DNA from: Sebastes aleutianus
Taxonomy: Eukaryota > Chordata > Actinopteri > Perciformes > Sebastidae
Direction of reading: 5' to 3'
Assembly: GCA_916700875.1 (NCBI GenBank)
Contig: CAKAKS010000039.1
Location: forward strand, 23,643,315-23,707,314
Length of the DNA stretch: 64,000 nt
Below, piece by piece: positions 22,141-34,014 of this stretch; within the stretch, counting starts at the first letter, position 1, and each line of letters begins with the position of its first letter. The notes below the pieces were generated by a model that had not been told where the DNA came from, made no database searches, and saw only the letters and a program-made list of their open reading frames with translations. Both the position numbers and the translations under genes were made by a program.

Positions 22141-24414
22141 CCCACCTCATACTGCCCTTTAATAAAAAGGTGAATGTTAATTGCAGGCCTGTGATGAGAC
22201 GCTCTGGTCTCCTGCCAGCCACTACATGACCTCCCTTACTTTCCGCCTTGTAACATAAGCAGCACACCACTTCTTGCATTGGCATAGAAAACATTGGCGA
22301 TAGATGTAAATTGTGTGGTGCCGAATCGTCCATTGGGCCGGACTCGGCTTAGTTCTCAAACCTGGAGATCCTGCTGATCCTAATGGGTTGTCTACACCCA
22401 AGAGATGATCCACAGTTAAAAGAAAATACGCTAGAGTGTAATTACCGAGGGAGTCGATGAACAAATTTAATTAAGCATGAACAACAAGCAGCCAGACTGT
22501 TGTGGTCGCCCCTTGCTCCACACAACTGATGTGGACTTGGTGAAAGAACCACTTTCTGTTTGCAGAGTTACCTTAAATCACTCACTATTTGCCAGATGGT
22601 TGAAACCACTAACCACCACCTAATAGAAGTAATTAGTTTAAATAGTCTTCTTAGTTAAAAATGGATTCCTGTAGTTCTAGTATGGCTCTCTACCTGTTTT
22701 CAAGCTTCGTTGAAAGGTGTAATGTTTACATCCTGAGTGCACTACCAAGGAAATACAATTCTGCATTGAACTCACATCTTTCAGTAACGCCTTACAGTTT
22801 CACCTGTATGCTTCATGCTGGCTTTGTGTGTTATTATGTGAGGAGCGGAAAAAGAAATCAAACTTACGCCGACACAGATTCTCATAACCTTTGTGAGCCA
22901 ATGAAACAGCTGACACAGTATAATTATCCTATACATCCGTGCAGCCTATATATAAAACATTTCCTACGGTAAAAGTCATATGACTTACTACTGAGTTTGA
23001 ACCGGTGTTTGATTTAGGTGCAGGGAGAAATGTTTTCATAATCAGACACAGCTATGTGCCTTGTTGAAAATGAATTACAGATGGATCATTTATATTCAGC
23101 TTTTCAACCTCACCATGGGAATCATGTTAGAAGTCCTTAAAGATGATTCTGCAAACACACACAAACACACACACACAACACCTTGCCTGGGTAATAATGC
23201 TTATCAAGCATATGTAATTGCAAGCCTAAACTAAATTTCTCTAGGTGATTCTAATTGGTTTTGTCACTTGTGAGCGATAGCTGACTAATGCTCTTCCGTC
23301 AGTACCGACAGTGTCACTCTAACCTACTCCAAGTCAAGACATGTTGCTGTGCTTAGCATTGCAAAAAAACAACACTCAGAAGGCAAGATACCAAAGCAAA
23401 TGGTCTCCCGTGTATTTTCAAAGGAAACAATATCTTAGTATGCATATTTTTCCCTGAAGCAATGTGTGTCCTCTGCTTGTTGTTTTTGTGACAGTTTGTG
23501 AAAATGTGAGAGGCGTAATCATGCTGCAGTGTGCTATTTTGTTCAAGGTTGGGTGAGTAAGAATCCAGAGTTGCTGCCAGACACTTAGTTCCAAATCCCC
23601 AAAACTTAGTAAAACAAAACCTTTTTGGATAGACGTCTAGGTCTCCAGTCCTTTTCACAGCAAACGCACTGTCCTCTGTTTCATCTCTAATGCAAGAGGC
23701 AAATAGCCATTAATCATAGTTCACAGTGTCTTCCTGCATTGCATTTGAATGGGCTGCTGAGAGCATGCATGCATGAAATAGCTTTTACTCAGACAGTATG
23801 TTATGTTACAGTATGTGTAAGGGTGTAACGGTGAACACATGTTTCAAGTTGATTTAGACACAGACAGACTGGCGTATAAAGACAAAAACATTGTGTACTA
23901 TATCTAAGGAGACAAAGAAACAAACAACAACAACAAAAATGAAAATATGAGGGCATGTAGAGCACAGGAATGTTCCCAGTAGTCCATTATTGCTCACAGC
24001 CCAAGACGCTAATTTTTGTCATGATCCATTTCAAGGGAAATAATTATGCGGCTAATGCAATTTAATCCCTGCCGCTGCATCCTCCTCTGAGAAAGAGGCA
24101 CATGCCAGCCAACATGAAGTTGGGGCTGTTGCCTCATTACATGCAAAGTGCATCACATTAATTGAGTTTAGAGGAACAGAGAGCTAAACCTAGAAGCAAA
24201 GACGGCATCAAATTTGGGGCATATGTGATCCAAAGCAACTGGGATTACTGTTGGAAACAACTTTAATGAAAATAGAGATTCATTCTGAGTGCTCATGAGC
24301 TTTGAAGCTATTTATCTCCTATAGATCTGTATAATAACTTGCCTTAAATTATATCTGTGTGGCTCAGTGGTTAGAGTTTTACTTATGCAGTAACTCTACA
24401 TAATGATTTCTATC
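22141..24414. other. Non-coding stretch, nothing recognised
   Basis: Includes a CA-rich patch near 23155-23180 and a GCATGCATGCATG run near 23764. No exon, RNA gene or complete transposon was found. Confidence 0.5.
23985..24185. other. Candidate conserved non-coding block
   Basis: Repeat-free stretch with AAATAATTATGCGGCTAATG, ATTACATGCAAAGTGCATCA and ACATTAATTGAG. These contain homeodomain and POU/octamer-like cores (ATGCAAA). No reading frame is supported. Conservation has not been tested. Confidence 0.28.
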
Positions 24415-24655
24415 TTAACTTTCTGTCTTGGGTGCTGGTGGCTCCTGTGGTGAGCACTTTCATGGTCATGATCCCCAGCCAACTGATTTTGGTGATCCCT
24501 GACTTTTCCTGTGAAACTGTGGGGTTGGCTTTTTTTTTTTTTTTTAACTGAAATGTCATGACAACTATGACATTATGAACATGTCGCCATGGGTTATGGT
24601 TAGGGTTTCCACTTATCCAGTCAAATATCTCAAAATCTAGGAGTTGGATTGGCAC

Positions 24656-24980
24656 TAGGGCGATTAATCTGTTGATTATTTTCTTGATTAATCGATTAGT
24701 TTGGTGTAAAATGTGAGTAAATGGAGACAAATGTTGATCAGTGTTTCCCAAAGCCCAAGATGACGTCCTCAAATATCTTGTTTTGTCCACAACTCAAAGA
24801 TATTCAGTTTACTGTCATAGAGGAGTAAAGAAACAAGAAAATATTCACATTTAAGAAGCTGGAATCAGAGAAACTTTTTTTTCTTTAAAAACAAATGACT
24901 CAAACCGATTAATTGATTATCAAAATAGTTGGCGATTAATTTAATAGTTGACAACTAATCGATTAATCGTTGCAGCGCTA
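24656..24980 (-). mobile_element. hAT MITE, family G, complete with target duplication
   Basis: The perfect 8-bp duplication attggcac lies at 24648-24655 and 24981-24988. The right terminus (reverse complement) TAGCGCTGCAACGATTAATC matches the left terminus of the 17741 copy. The left terminus TAGGGCGATTAATC has lost about nine bases just inside the end. The interior (GTTTCCCAAAGCCCAAGATG, AAGAAGCTGG) matches 17860-18010 in reverse. It inserted into the older repeat around it. Confidence 0.93.
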
Positions 24981-25293
24981 ATTGGCACAAACCTTACTAC
25001 AAACGTTCACTGTTCCCAGACGGTGTATCATCAAGACACTATGACTCATTAGCACCACCATGAGGTTCACTTTTTGGGGTTTTGAGCCAAATGTTTCCAC
25101 CGCTATTGGATGGATGAAATTTGGTACACACACTCATGTTTTGACTTTCCTCTAGCTCCATCATCAGGTCAAGATTTCAAGTTTTGAGCGAAGACCTGCA
25201 AAGCTAATGACATTCCTATCAGCATCAGCTGTACTTTTAGCGTTTTGTGCTAATTAGCCGATGCTAAACTAAGATAATGAACATGGTAAACAT

Positions 25294-26334
25294 TAGGGGT
25301 GTAACGATTCATCTACTACATTGATGTATCGATTTATATTCCTACGATCCAACTACATCGATAGGTACTCGGCAAGTTGTCCTTCACATGGGAAGTATAT
25401 CAAATCTAAAATTGATTTGCAAAGTAAACAATCAATTGTAGCAATACTAAGAATTTGCACCTTGTATTTAGGCACGACAAACGTTATATGGATGTATTTA
25501 TTAGCACTTCATAAGTAAAGAAATGTTAAACGTTACTCCGGTTCACTCTCCCTGTGTATAACGTCATTGACATGCGCCAACTTGCCAGCTTGGCCGGCTC
25601 TGCAGCGCGAGCGTGCATGCAGATGAACGGCGCGGCGCCCCTTTGCCAGGACTCCACGCTCTCTCACCCAGCACGGAGGGAGACTGTCACCGGTCTGCAT
25701 GAGCTACCGGCGCTGTGGTGCAGCTGAGCCGGTCGGCAGAGTTCACTTTAGGGGCATTACGTGACGAGGTGTTATCAATCCACCTGACGAGGGCGGCTTC
25801 AACCTCTGTGCGCATTTATTTTTTATTCAAAAACAATGACCTTTTTCCCGTTATAATATCAGTGTGCACGCAGCATCAGCCTCACGTATCCAGCCGGAAA
25901 GCAGACAGTCCGCGAGGCAAATTATCAAGGGAGTTAATTAAAAAACAAAACAGAAATTCAACTAACGTTAGTCTAACATAGTTTTAAAGTTGCACTTTTT
26001 ATTATTTTCAAAGAAAAGGTGTATGTATTTGCCATTAATTGTTGTTTACTTGTTTATATCCATAGTTCATTTATCCCTGATTCCCTTACAAGAAAAAGAA
26101 ATCCCGACCTGCACTGTCCAGTATCCTGATTGAATTTTTGGTAAAAAAAGTTACTCTATCGATTTCAAGCCATCGTATCGTATCGTATCGTATCGTATCG
26201 TATCGTATCGTATCGTATCGTATCGTATCGTATCGTATCGCTCTAGATGAGCCAAATATTGTCTATGAATTGTACGGGAACCATGGAAAGTGGTACGTAT
26301 TGTATTGTTGTAAAAACGTATCGTTACACCCCTA
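25294..26334 (+). mobile_element. hAT element, family E, with internal pentamer array
   Basis: The termini are TAGGGGTGTAACGATTCATC and, in reverse complement, TAGGGGTGTAACGATACG. The flanks gtaaacat (25286-25293) and gtaaacac (26335-26342) match in 7 of 8 positions. The subterminal region next to the right end holds the (TATCG)n array at 26172-26240. The middle is G+C-rich, with no transposase frame. It interrupts the older repeat at 24415-26430. Confidence 0.9.
26172..26240. repeat. (TATCG)13 pentanucleotide microsatellite
   Basis: ATCG followed by 13 perfect TATCG units (26176-26240). TATCG/CGATA is also the subterminal motif of this and neighbouring hAT families, so the array probably grew from a transposase-binding motif by replication slippage. 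Confidence 0.97.
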
Positions 26335-26430
26335 GTAAACACGATATACTGTGGCATCATACTCTCATCAGTATCATAGTGTGGCTCAGACTCAGAGTTG
26401 GTAGACTTTACCTGTTGATACATTTTGAGA

Positions 26431-28092
26431 CATGTGTTAACCTTTTCAAAACAGTGTTTATACAGATGAAAAAGTGCACCTTTAAACTCCCATAGCAGAA
26501 GCACACTATGTGCTCTTCACTTCCCGACTCTAATGTTGGGGTATGATTCACTCGTCTCTTTGAAACGTATTTACTTCAAGGCTTGGACTCTTTATCCATC
26601 CCTTCATACTCACTCCCATTTATCCATTTCAGCCTCTGATCAAAACTGCTGCCTTTTTTGGCTCTAATATCACCCTCTAACCCCTCCATGAAAAATGAAT
26701 ACCATTATGCAACTTCGGAATATCATGGGTAATTGCTTTTTGAAAGCTCCCCCTATTTTCTTTCTGTTGTTGATAAACATGTAATGGGCTTATTTTTTTT
26801 AGAACCACGTGACCTAAGCCGTGTGACCTTCAGCTGTTGCTTTGCATAGCTGACTAGGGCAGAGAGATCCCTGTAGACCCCCTTTAGGCCTCAGGAGTGC
26901 CAGCTGCACACTGGCAAAGAATCAGTCCTACCAGGAAACTGAGCTCCGAGAGCAGATGTATCAGTTTGTGGTCGTGTTCGCTCTGCATGTGTGTGGGTCC
27001 GACCCGTGCACGCATGTACCGAGAGATGGTGGTGGTTAGGCTGGAAGGAACAGCGAGCGTTGCTGGGTTACTAATATTATTCCCATCCCAATTTGCTGCT
27101 TTTGCACGTTCATTACCACTGCAATTATAACGTTGGTGTGTATAGGAAGCATGGGTAAATGAATTAGGCAGGAGCATGTTTTCGAGTGGGAGTGGATACG
27201 GGAAAGTGGAGCAGTCTCTAAACCTTTTAATGAGGGAGAAATTTTGCTGAAGACAGGGCTCTGTTAATGGAATTTGAACTTGATTACAGGATAGCAGACA
27301 CACACATGCAGTACAGTCCCTGTCCTCTGAATCCTGCTCTATTTACAGTATTTATCATCAATGCATTGGCGAATACCATCTGTGTAAGCTTGAGTTACAT
27401 TATCCAACATGCCTAATGATGTTAATCCTTTAAATTATATCGCAGTCAATTTGTTGGGCAGAGGGCACGATGTATATTCAGGATGGCTTGCTGCACCTGT
27501 TGATAGGAGAAAAGTCAAATTCTTTGTTGGCGGTTGTACGCGCTCGTATTTCAGAAAGGGGGGACAGCGAGGGAGAGAGAGGGAGGCTTTATGATTGAAA
27601 TGATTCCAACTGGGAGAGGAGGCTTTTATGTGAAATTAAATCAGCCACATGGGTGGGAGGAAAAGCAATTAATGACCTTTTTTTTGTTTTTGAAGTTAGA
27701 AGTTGGAGAGAGGTTAAAAGTTAGTGCGTTATCTCTCAGTTAATTACCGACGATGGACAGACTTTGAACTCGAGCGGTTTTATCATTGCATAAGCTTTAA
27801 TGTCATTTTCTGTTTTTGTTTCAACCGAGTGGTCTCATCAGTCAAACATGTATTTCAACCATTTTTAAATAGTGCCTTGGTTCGCTTCATTGAGCGCATA
27901 CAGCTTGTTCTCATACGTTTGTATAATTTCTCCTGTACATGCTGGCTGTGAAGTGATCCCTTCCTAACATGACTACACTGTAAGAAATGAGGGACAGCTT
28001 TCTGATGTTCATTTTGAAGCTTCAACAGTCTGAGTAAGCCAGATATTTCAATGTTATGGTCTTTCTTAGTATGAAATTCTCTCTTTGCGATG
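26431..28092. other. Non-coding stretch, nothing recognised
   Basis: A minus-strand frame of 139 codons (26884-27303) has no motif and lacks support as an exon. The section 27370-27720 is listed separately as a candidate regulatory block. Confidence 0.5.
27370..27720. other. Candidate conserved non-coding block
   Basis: Repeat-free sequence with CATGCCTAATGATGTTAATC, GTGAAATTAAATCAGCCACA and AAAAGCAATTAATGACC. It combines homeodomain-type AATTAA cores with a purine-rich stretch. Non-coding. Conservation has not been tested. Confidence 0.25.
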
Positions 28093-28100
28093 CTCTGCTA

Positions 28101-28535
28101 TAGGGGTGGAACGGTTCACAAAATTCACGGTTCGGTTCATCCATGCCAACTGAGAAGTTTTCTTCCCCCGATAACTTTATTTGAATTTTTTTTAAACCGA
28201 TAACCTACCCTCGTGAACCGATTATTAATCGTTAACCAACAAGATTAGTGCGTCGCATGTAGCGGTCCGCCAGCTGCAACTGAGTCCCCAGTTCACCTGT
28301 CCGGGTGAGTTAGCAGCCACGATGGACCAGCTATTCTTCTTTAAGTGACAAGCTGCTCCTCTTGAGTTTTGCTCAGCTTTTTAGCTATTTTTTAATATTT
28401 CTTTTAACCGTTTAACCGATCACACAAAGCACACAACAGGTCTCATAACCTATTTCAAATGAACCCAACAATACATACATGCCCCGAACCGTGACCACCA
28501 GACTGATATTTTTTATTTGAACTGTTCTATCTCTA
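28101..28535 (+). mobile_element. hAT element, family H
   Basis: The left terminus TAGGGGTGGAACGGTTCACA and the right terminus (reverse complement) TAGAGATAGAACAGTTCAAA are clearly related. The flanks are ctctgcta (28093-28100) and ctgtgcta (28536-28543), 7 of 8 identical. Its interior (28315-28430: TTTAAGTGACAAGCTGCTCC, TTTTAACCGTTTAACCGATC) matches the repeat at 11420-11589, so it is either composite or shares an ancestor with it. No coding sequence. Confidence 0.83.
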
Positions 28536-28543
28536 CTGTGCTA

Positions 28544-28690
28544 ACATGGGGATGTTTAACAGGTATGATGTTTACCATGTTAACCATCTTAGTTTGGCAT
28601 GTTATCATGTAAAATCTGCTAATTATCACTAAATCCTGAGGCTGATGAGAATGTCATTAGCTTTGCCGGTGTTTGGTTGCAAACTAACGT
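28544..28690 (+). repeat. Second copy of the old dispersed repeat
   Basis: ATGTTTACCATGTTAACCAT, CTGCTAATTATCACTAAATC and GAGGCTGATGAGAATGTCAT match, in reverse, the part of the repeat around 25180-25293. The family H hAT inserted at its edge. Confidence 0.6.
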
Positions 28691-28699
28691 ATTGACTAA

Positions 28700-29627
28700 A
28701 TACAAATTTGGACCTGAGGAGTCAGAGGATCACTATTACTGCATTTGCATTAATGTGAAGGCTTGCACAACAAATGGCCCTGAGATGACGCCAGAGCTGA
28801 GTCAGTGCTGCCTTAACATCAAATTTGAATTATTTCATGAAAATGTTCAAGTGTTTTTTGAAAGAGTTGAATGAAAATAAAGGTTCACATCGCAGACAGA
28901 AAATCCAAATTCAGAATCAAAAGAAGGTCAAATCCATAATATTTTATTCAAGAAAAATGATGGTGTCATGTTATTACACGTAAAAAGAACTGAATGGATT
29001 TAAATCCCCAAAACAAAACAACATAAAATCGTTTCAATAAATCTTACTCCTTTTTGCATGTATGTGTTAAAGTAAATCAATACTTAATAGCCAGATATTG
29101 ACTAACTAGATAGGTAAATATTGTAGGAAATCTTAAGATTTAATACATGCACAAAGTTAATAATACAGAGAGTCCCTTTGCCATGAAGCTATGGGAGGAA
29201 AACAAATAAACTAACGTCATGGTTTTGGGTTTTGTGGGAATAAGAGAGGCCATTGCAAAAAACCTAAGTACAGATAAGTCTGCAGGTTTAGTCCTGCTTT
29301 TTTTTAATTAATTTCACTGAATACAAAAAGATGTGTGAGAATGTTTGCTTCATCCTCTAATCCAAATTAATGAGGTTTTGCTTTTATGAATTCTGTGAAA
29401 GCCCATGGCTGCAGATGGGGAAAGAGACCAAATGATACTCTTGACTATTTAATATTATCTCTATCGTGTGTGTTTGTAAGATTTGTAAGTGTTCATTTAT
29501 CAAAGGTTATCTCTTCCTGTGACCAACGTAGCGAGATAAATTTAGGAGAAAAGGGGAAGCAAAAATCCTATTACAAGAATTAATTGTGAGTTTTCTGGAG
29601 GAGGACATCTGAGTGCTTGACGCAAAA

Positions 29628-29660
<33 letters not shown>

Positions 29661-31790
29661 GTGATGGTGTGAATGCTGACTGTCACTGTATCTTAAGTGT
29701 CAATTTCCATGTTTTCTCTAAGTTGGTTCCCTTCCAGCAGAGTTGTAGTGTATCTGTCAGGATGAAATGGACTGTCACAAGCTGTTCAGTGATACAACAC
29801 AGTTTAATTTGGGTCCAGGACAATGTCTCAGGCCATCATACATAAGGATACACACATTCATAGGGGGCTGCATATTTTTCCTTGCTGTCATCTTGCACCA
29901 TTGCACTGCATGCTGCTCAGTTCCCATTTCCGCATGTAGAGGTGGGTGAACGAAACCAATTGTGTTAATGCCTAATGTACAGGTATATCTCGCCTAGATA
30001 TCGCTGAGTGTGCTGGGAGTTATTGTGAAAGCTCAGTGTTCATTCGTGTATTGATTTATTTCCCGAACGTGTGTCTTATCTGCATTCATTTTCCACCGCT
30101 GTCAATGAACAGGAACATTTGCTTTAGCATGCACTGAAACCGCCTCGGGGCTGTTGTGATTAATGTGTCCCACTTAGCTCAGGCGCATCTACACTCTCTG
30201 GACATGCTATTTGAGAGGCCCAATCATATCATTCAAATTCATGTCTTCGTTTACTAATACATCATATGAACGTGCTCCATTATAGCTTCTTTGGGACCGC
30301 AGCCATCCATTTGAGCCAGGGTTAAGAGGTTTTATAATAAATACAGACCTGTGAAAGTTGGCAGTCTAACAAACTGGGTGTGGTGGCGGTGGTGCAGACA
30401 ATGGGGGTGGAACGAAGCACTTTTCCCGTGTGAGTTTGATGGCATGCATCATTGAAGATGACAAAATGTAAAAATTGTTTAGAGGACCTTATTAAATATG
30501 TATGAAACTGGGTTTTCAAGGAGGGCATAGACAGCGAAATCCATCATCGCATTGTAAAATGCAGAAATACTATTAAAGTATGAATATTTAGTATCGTTTT
30601 TTTCCCGCCTGCTGCTGTGCAGAGGGCTACAGACAAGAGAACACTGAAAACACGATTTTAATATTACATGTGACTTCCAAAGCAAAGTTATTTTTCTTCT
30701 TTTGGTTTGAATACATTAATTATGAGCAGTATTCCCTGATCCAGAGCGTTTCACTGGAAGCAGTGTCTCGTGGCGCCAAATAGCTTCTAGATAAATAGAT
30801 TGCCGTAATACCTCCACACGTGGTGCAAACACTTGATGATACCGTGCGAGAACTCGTCAACAAACAGGAGCAAAATTGACTTTGGAACAGAGTGGGAACA
30901 ATAGTGTTTACAACCACTCAATTAGAGAGATTAGACAACCTCTCCAAGGTCACCAAAACAAAGGCACGTTCATGTAGTATAATCCCTCTAAGTCAACTAT
31001 TAATTACTTCATGAATGTCTGAGGACTAAGGGGCATTGTCATGGGCCATGGCTCATGGAAATGTCATTAGGGTTGTAGCAAAAATGTACCAAACCTTTCT
31101 CACAAATCCTCACCAGATCAAGAGTCTGAAACCACATCCTGCCAGCTTACTGCGCTGCACTACTCATCCTATTAGCTTGTTTACTTTGCTTCCTAATTAA
31201 CCCCTTACCATTCTAGGGGTGGGGGACAGGGGATGTTCAGGGGTAGATAAAAAGTCAGCAGTATGTGTCACATAGAAGTGGTGTACGTCATCTGAAAGCT
31301 GGGAATCTGAAGATTTTAATTTGAGATGCAGCTCAGCCTGTGTGTCAAGTTGTTCTAGTCATTAATAAGAGAAACAAGTTAATTGATAAATGAATTAATT
31401 AAAATATATTGTGAAAGTGTATCAGGGCTTAGAGCATTATGATAGAAGTATATGATGGCAATTCCCATCCTATATTATGTCTGATAAATTGTTGCAGCAA
31501 TGTTTGGGTTGATTCCATTTGTTACAAAGATTTGGTGCTAAATTTAACCATTTTTTACCACTCGAGAATTGATAAAATTATAAATAATCCCTCCAAAATA
31601 CCACAATAAGACACCAAGACCTCGAGGAACACCATAGAAAAAGCCATGCTGTCGTTTGGTATCAAAAACTTTCGACATTTGGAGATTTCTGAAAGAATTG
31701 CATTTTTCGGTGATTGGATGGCGAGCACTTCTGTTGTGTAAACTGCTCAGAAACCCCCTTATTGTCAATCTACCTAGTAAAGCCATCCAT
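28700..31790. other. Non-coding stretch with one microsatellite
   Basis: Nothing coding is recognised. The part 30000-30300 is repeat-free (ATTCATTTTCCACCGCTGTC, TGTGATTAATGTGTCCCAC) and could be a conserved non-coding element, with little confidence. Confidence 0.45.
29630..29660. repeat. (TG)n-(AG)n microsatellite
   Basis: A TG array passes directly into an AG array. Confidence 0.95.
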
Positions 31791-31794
31791 TTAG

Positions 31795-32396
31795 TTTGTG
31801 GTTGTAAAGTTTCATGAGGCTGTGATTATCCTAAAGGTCATACGTCATTTTACACAGTGAGGTCAGATTTTAAAAAAATGCTCTCACTACAATGACATGG
31901 CTACTATGGGGACTAACATCATCACACATGAATACAATTTGGCTCATTGGATCCACAAGAGTCTCAGCTTTACAGTGATACACAATTTTTGTAATTCCAA
32001 GACTGCTTAGGGACCCCAGTATGCAGAAATATTCAAATACACCATTTTAGAATCCGCGAAAATAACATATTTATACTGCATGCAAAACACTGCATGTGAT
32101 TATCATAAAGTAGGCATGTCTATAAAGGGGAGACGCCCATAGAACCCATTTTCATTCACATATCTTAAGGTCAGAGGTCAAGGTCAATGTCAGTTTTTCC
32201 TCGCCAAAATTTAACCTAACTTTGTAGCGTAATTTAGCAATCTTCCAGACAAGATAGCATGCCAATGGTTGGTGGATTCTTTAGGTTTTCTAGTTTCATA
32301 TGATACCAGCATCTTCACTTTCAGCCCGCAACAACGTCTGAAAGACAAAATAGCAGCTGTGCCTACCGGCGGGGCCGTCAGAGTTTCAAGGGGTTA
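31795..32396 (+). repeat. Longest copy of the dispersed repeat ending CAAGGGGTTAA
   Basis: Runs through ACTATGGGGACTAACATCAT, AGACTGCTTAGGGACCCCAG, AAGTAGGCATGTCTATAAAG, AGGTCAGAGGTCAAGGTCAA and TTTCTAGTTTCATATGATAC, and ends GAGTTTCAAGGGGTTAA. Parts recur at 18240-18527 and 20985-21180. Its middle (about 32090-32310) is the reverse of the family D interior at 58190-58400. Superfamily and left end are uncertain. Confidence 0.65.
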
Positions 32397-33397
32397 AGAC
32401 CGGTTTTATTAATTGTAATGAAGGTTTCTGTGTGTAGAGTTACACCTTTGCATTCTTTACCAATCAAGGCTATACTACAATCATCAGCTTTACAGCAACA
32501 CATATACAGTACATCACCTGGCACAATGATGCTGTTGTGAAGCACAGCTATAGTGCCTCTCTGCTGCGAGCCTGCCAACATGCTGCGTTGTTGTGAGTGG
32601 GGAGCCCACACCGCTGCGCAGCCTGGCTGTCTTTGGGTTATGTGAGTAGGTATGGGGGCGTATTTGCAGAGAAGAGAGAGAAAATGAGAGATAGGAGCCA
32701 CAGCCAGAGAGCTGTCCCTGAGTGATGCTGCTCTGCTCCCAGCAGCACCCTGTCAACTCCAAATGAGAAATTTCAGACATCCAGTGAGGTAGCTCTTGAA
32801 AGTGGAAATGTTTTCCCACCACTCCTTTTTTTTTTTTTTTGGACAATAACTTTAAAAGTTAGTTGGCTGACCTTCAAAGTGTAGGAAAGATAATGGATTC
32901 TATTCATCTCAAGGCATGTGTTAAGTTGATTGGTAGATGAAACAGTGGGAGAATGCATGCTGTTTCAAGATGAAATAGGCTATGTTGGCAACCTGTCGAT
33001 TGACTTGTGTGGTTTTCCTTTGAACTGTGGCCTGTATCTCTTCTAAGGATTAATACCTAACATTTGTTAATGTGGAGAGGTACATGTGGATACAAAACGG
33101 ATCATGGTTCAGGAATGTTTGAATAATGAAACGATCACAGCGAACACCAAAGGCTCTTTGTTGATGATAGCTTCTTGTCATAGAAGACCTCACAGCCTGA
33201 GTACTGAACTGTATCTGTGTGTGAATACCCCTTAGTCATAGTTCATTATCAAAGGGCTCCTACATATTATAGCATAAGAAATGAAACTGATAAAAGGGGA
33301 AAAATTGGCCCCCAAACTTAGACCCTTACTGACCAAGAATAACCTCCCATGAAAGACAGTATGAGAAGGAAAATGTCTGACGCCTTAAGGCCTTTAC
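32397..33397. other. Non-coding stretch, nothing recognised
   Basis: Contains a T homopolymer near 32825-32840. Frames on the minus strand up to 110 codons overlap each other and carry no motif. Confidence 0.5.
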
Positions 33398-34006
33398 CAG
33401 TGCTCAAGCTTTAGGACGTCCCGTCGTCCCCGTTACAGTTAAGTTCGCTAACGAGTCAGCAGCTGACGTTTGCATTTACAGTGAGTGAGCTGATGATAAC
33501 GCTATGTTAAAACTCTGCAACAGCTCAAATCCTGTTACTAATGTTAACCACTCCTTTACTTACTTACTCCTCCCTTCATCTCCTTTGGGTAATAAGGCTG
33601 CAATGAGATGTATAGCCAGCAGGGCCGGTTCTAGCTTTTTGTGGGCCCAAATGCAATATCTTGTTTTTTAACCAAATGCTACTTTTTACACAGAGAAAAT
33701 ATCTTTGCTGAATTGTTAACATCAAAATCAAAACAAACATGCAAATTATAAAATAAAAACAAAAAACATTAAATTACTTTTTAAAATAAAAAAAAAAGTT
33801 TGGGATAAATTATAAATTTATGAACAAAGATAAACCACTTTTGATGTTTGATTTATGTTAACGGTCACTTTAAATGATTAACTAATGATAATGTAGAAAA
33901 ACAAAGATTTCAAATTTGGGACGGTCCGCATTCTTTTCGGGACGGCTTAAGTTGTATTTCGGGGCGGTTCCGGGAGGATGGTGAAAAAAGTTAGTTTAGA
34001 GCCCTG
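33398..34006. mobile_element. Possible hAT-like element with CAGxGCTC ends
   Basis: The left end CAGTGCTCAAGCT and the right end (reverse complement) CAGGGCTCTAAACT are similar. CTTTAC occurs on both flanks but is offset by one or two bases, so the target duplication is not clean. A second transposon-like start, CAGGGCCGGTTCTAGC, lies inside at 33620. No coding sequence. Confidence 0.42.
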
Positions 34007-34014
34007 CTTTACAC

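Larger units (their letters stand above)
24415..26430 (-). repeat. Old dispersed repeat interrupted by two hAT insertions
   Basis: Segments 24415-24655, 24989-25293 and 26343-26430 read as one degenerate teleost repeat (TTTTGGTGATCCCTGACTTT, CTCTAGCTCCATCATCAGGT, AAGCTAATGACATTCC, TAGCCGATGCTAA). A second piece lies in the opposite orientation at 28544-28690. The class is unknown, and the outer limits are approximate. Confidence 0.6.

Noticed and set aside
23821..23860. hAT-like left end (GGGTGTAACGGTGAACAC)
   Set aside because: No right terminus or duplication was found nearby. Too short to call.
24355..24385. tRNA-like A-box (GTGGCTCAGTGGTTAGAG)
   Set aside because: No matching B-box or cloverleaf follows, so neither a tRNA gene nor a tRNA-derived SINE is supported.
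26172..26240. CRISPR-like regular repeat
   Set aside because: Five-base units with no spacers: a simple microsatellite in a vertebrate genome.
26151..26504. Minus-strand frame with repeated YDTIR units
   Set aside because: The peptide repeat is only the translation of the TATCG microsatellite inside a hAT element.
26884..27303. Minus-strand open frame of 139 codons
   Set aside because: No family resemblance, and the sequence looks like non-coding unique DNA.
31211..31250. TAGGGGTGGGGGACAGG as a hAT terminus
   Set aside because: No inverted partner or target duplication was found downstream.
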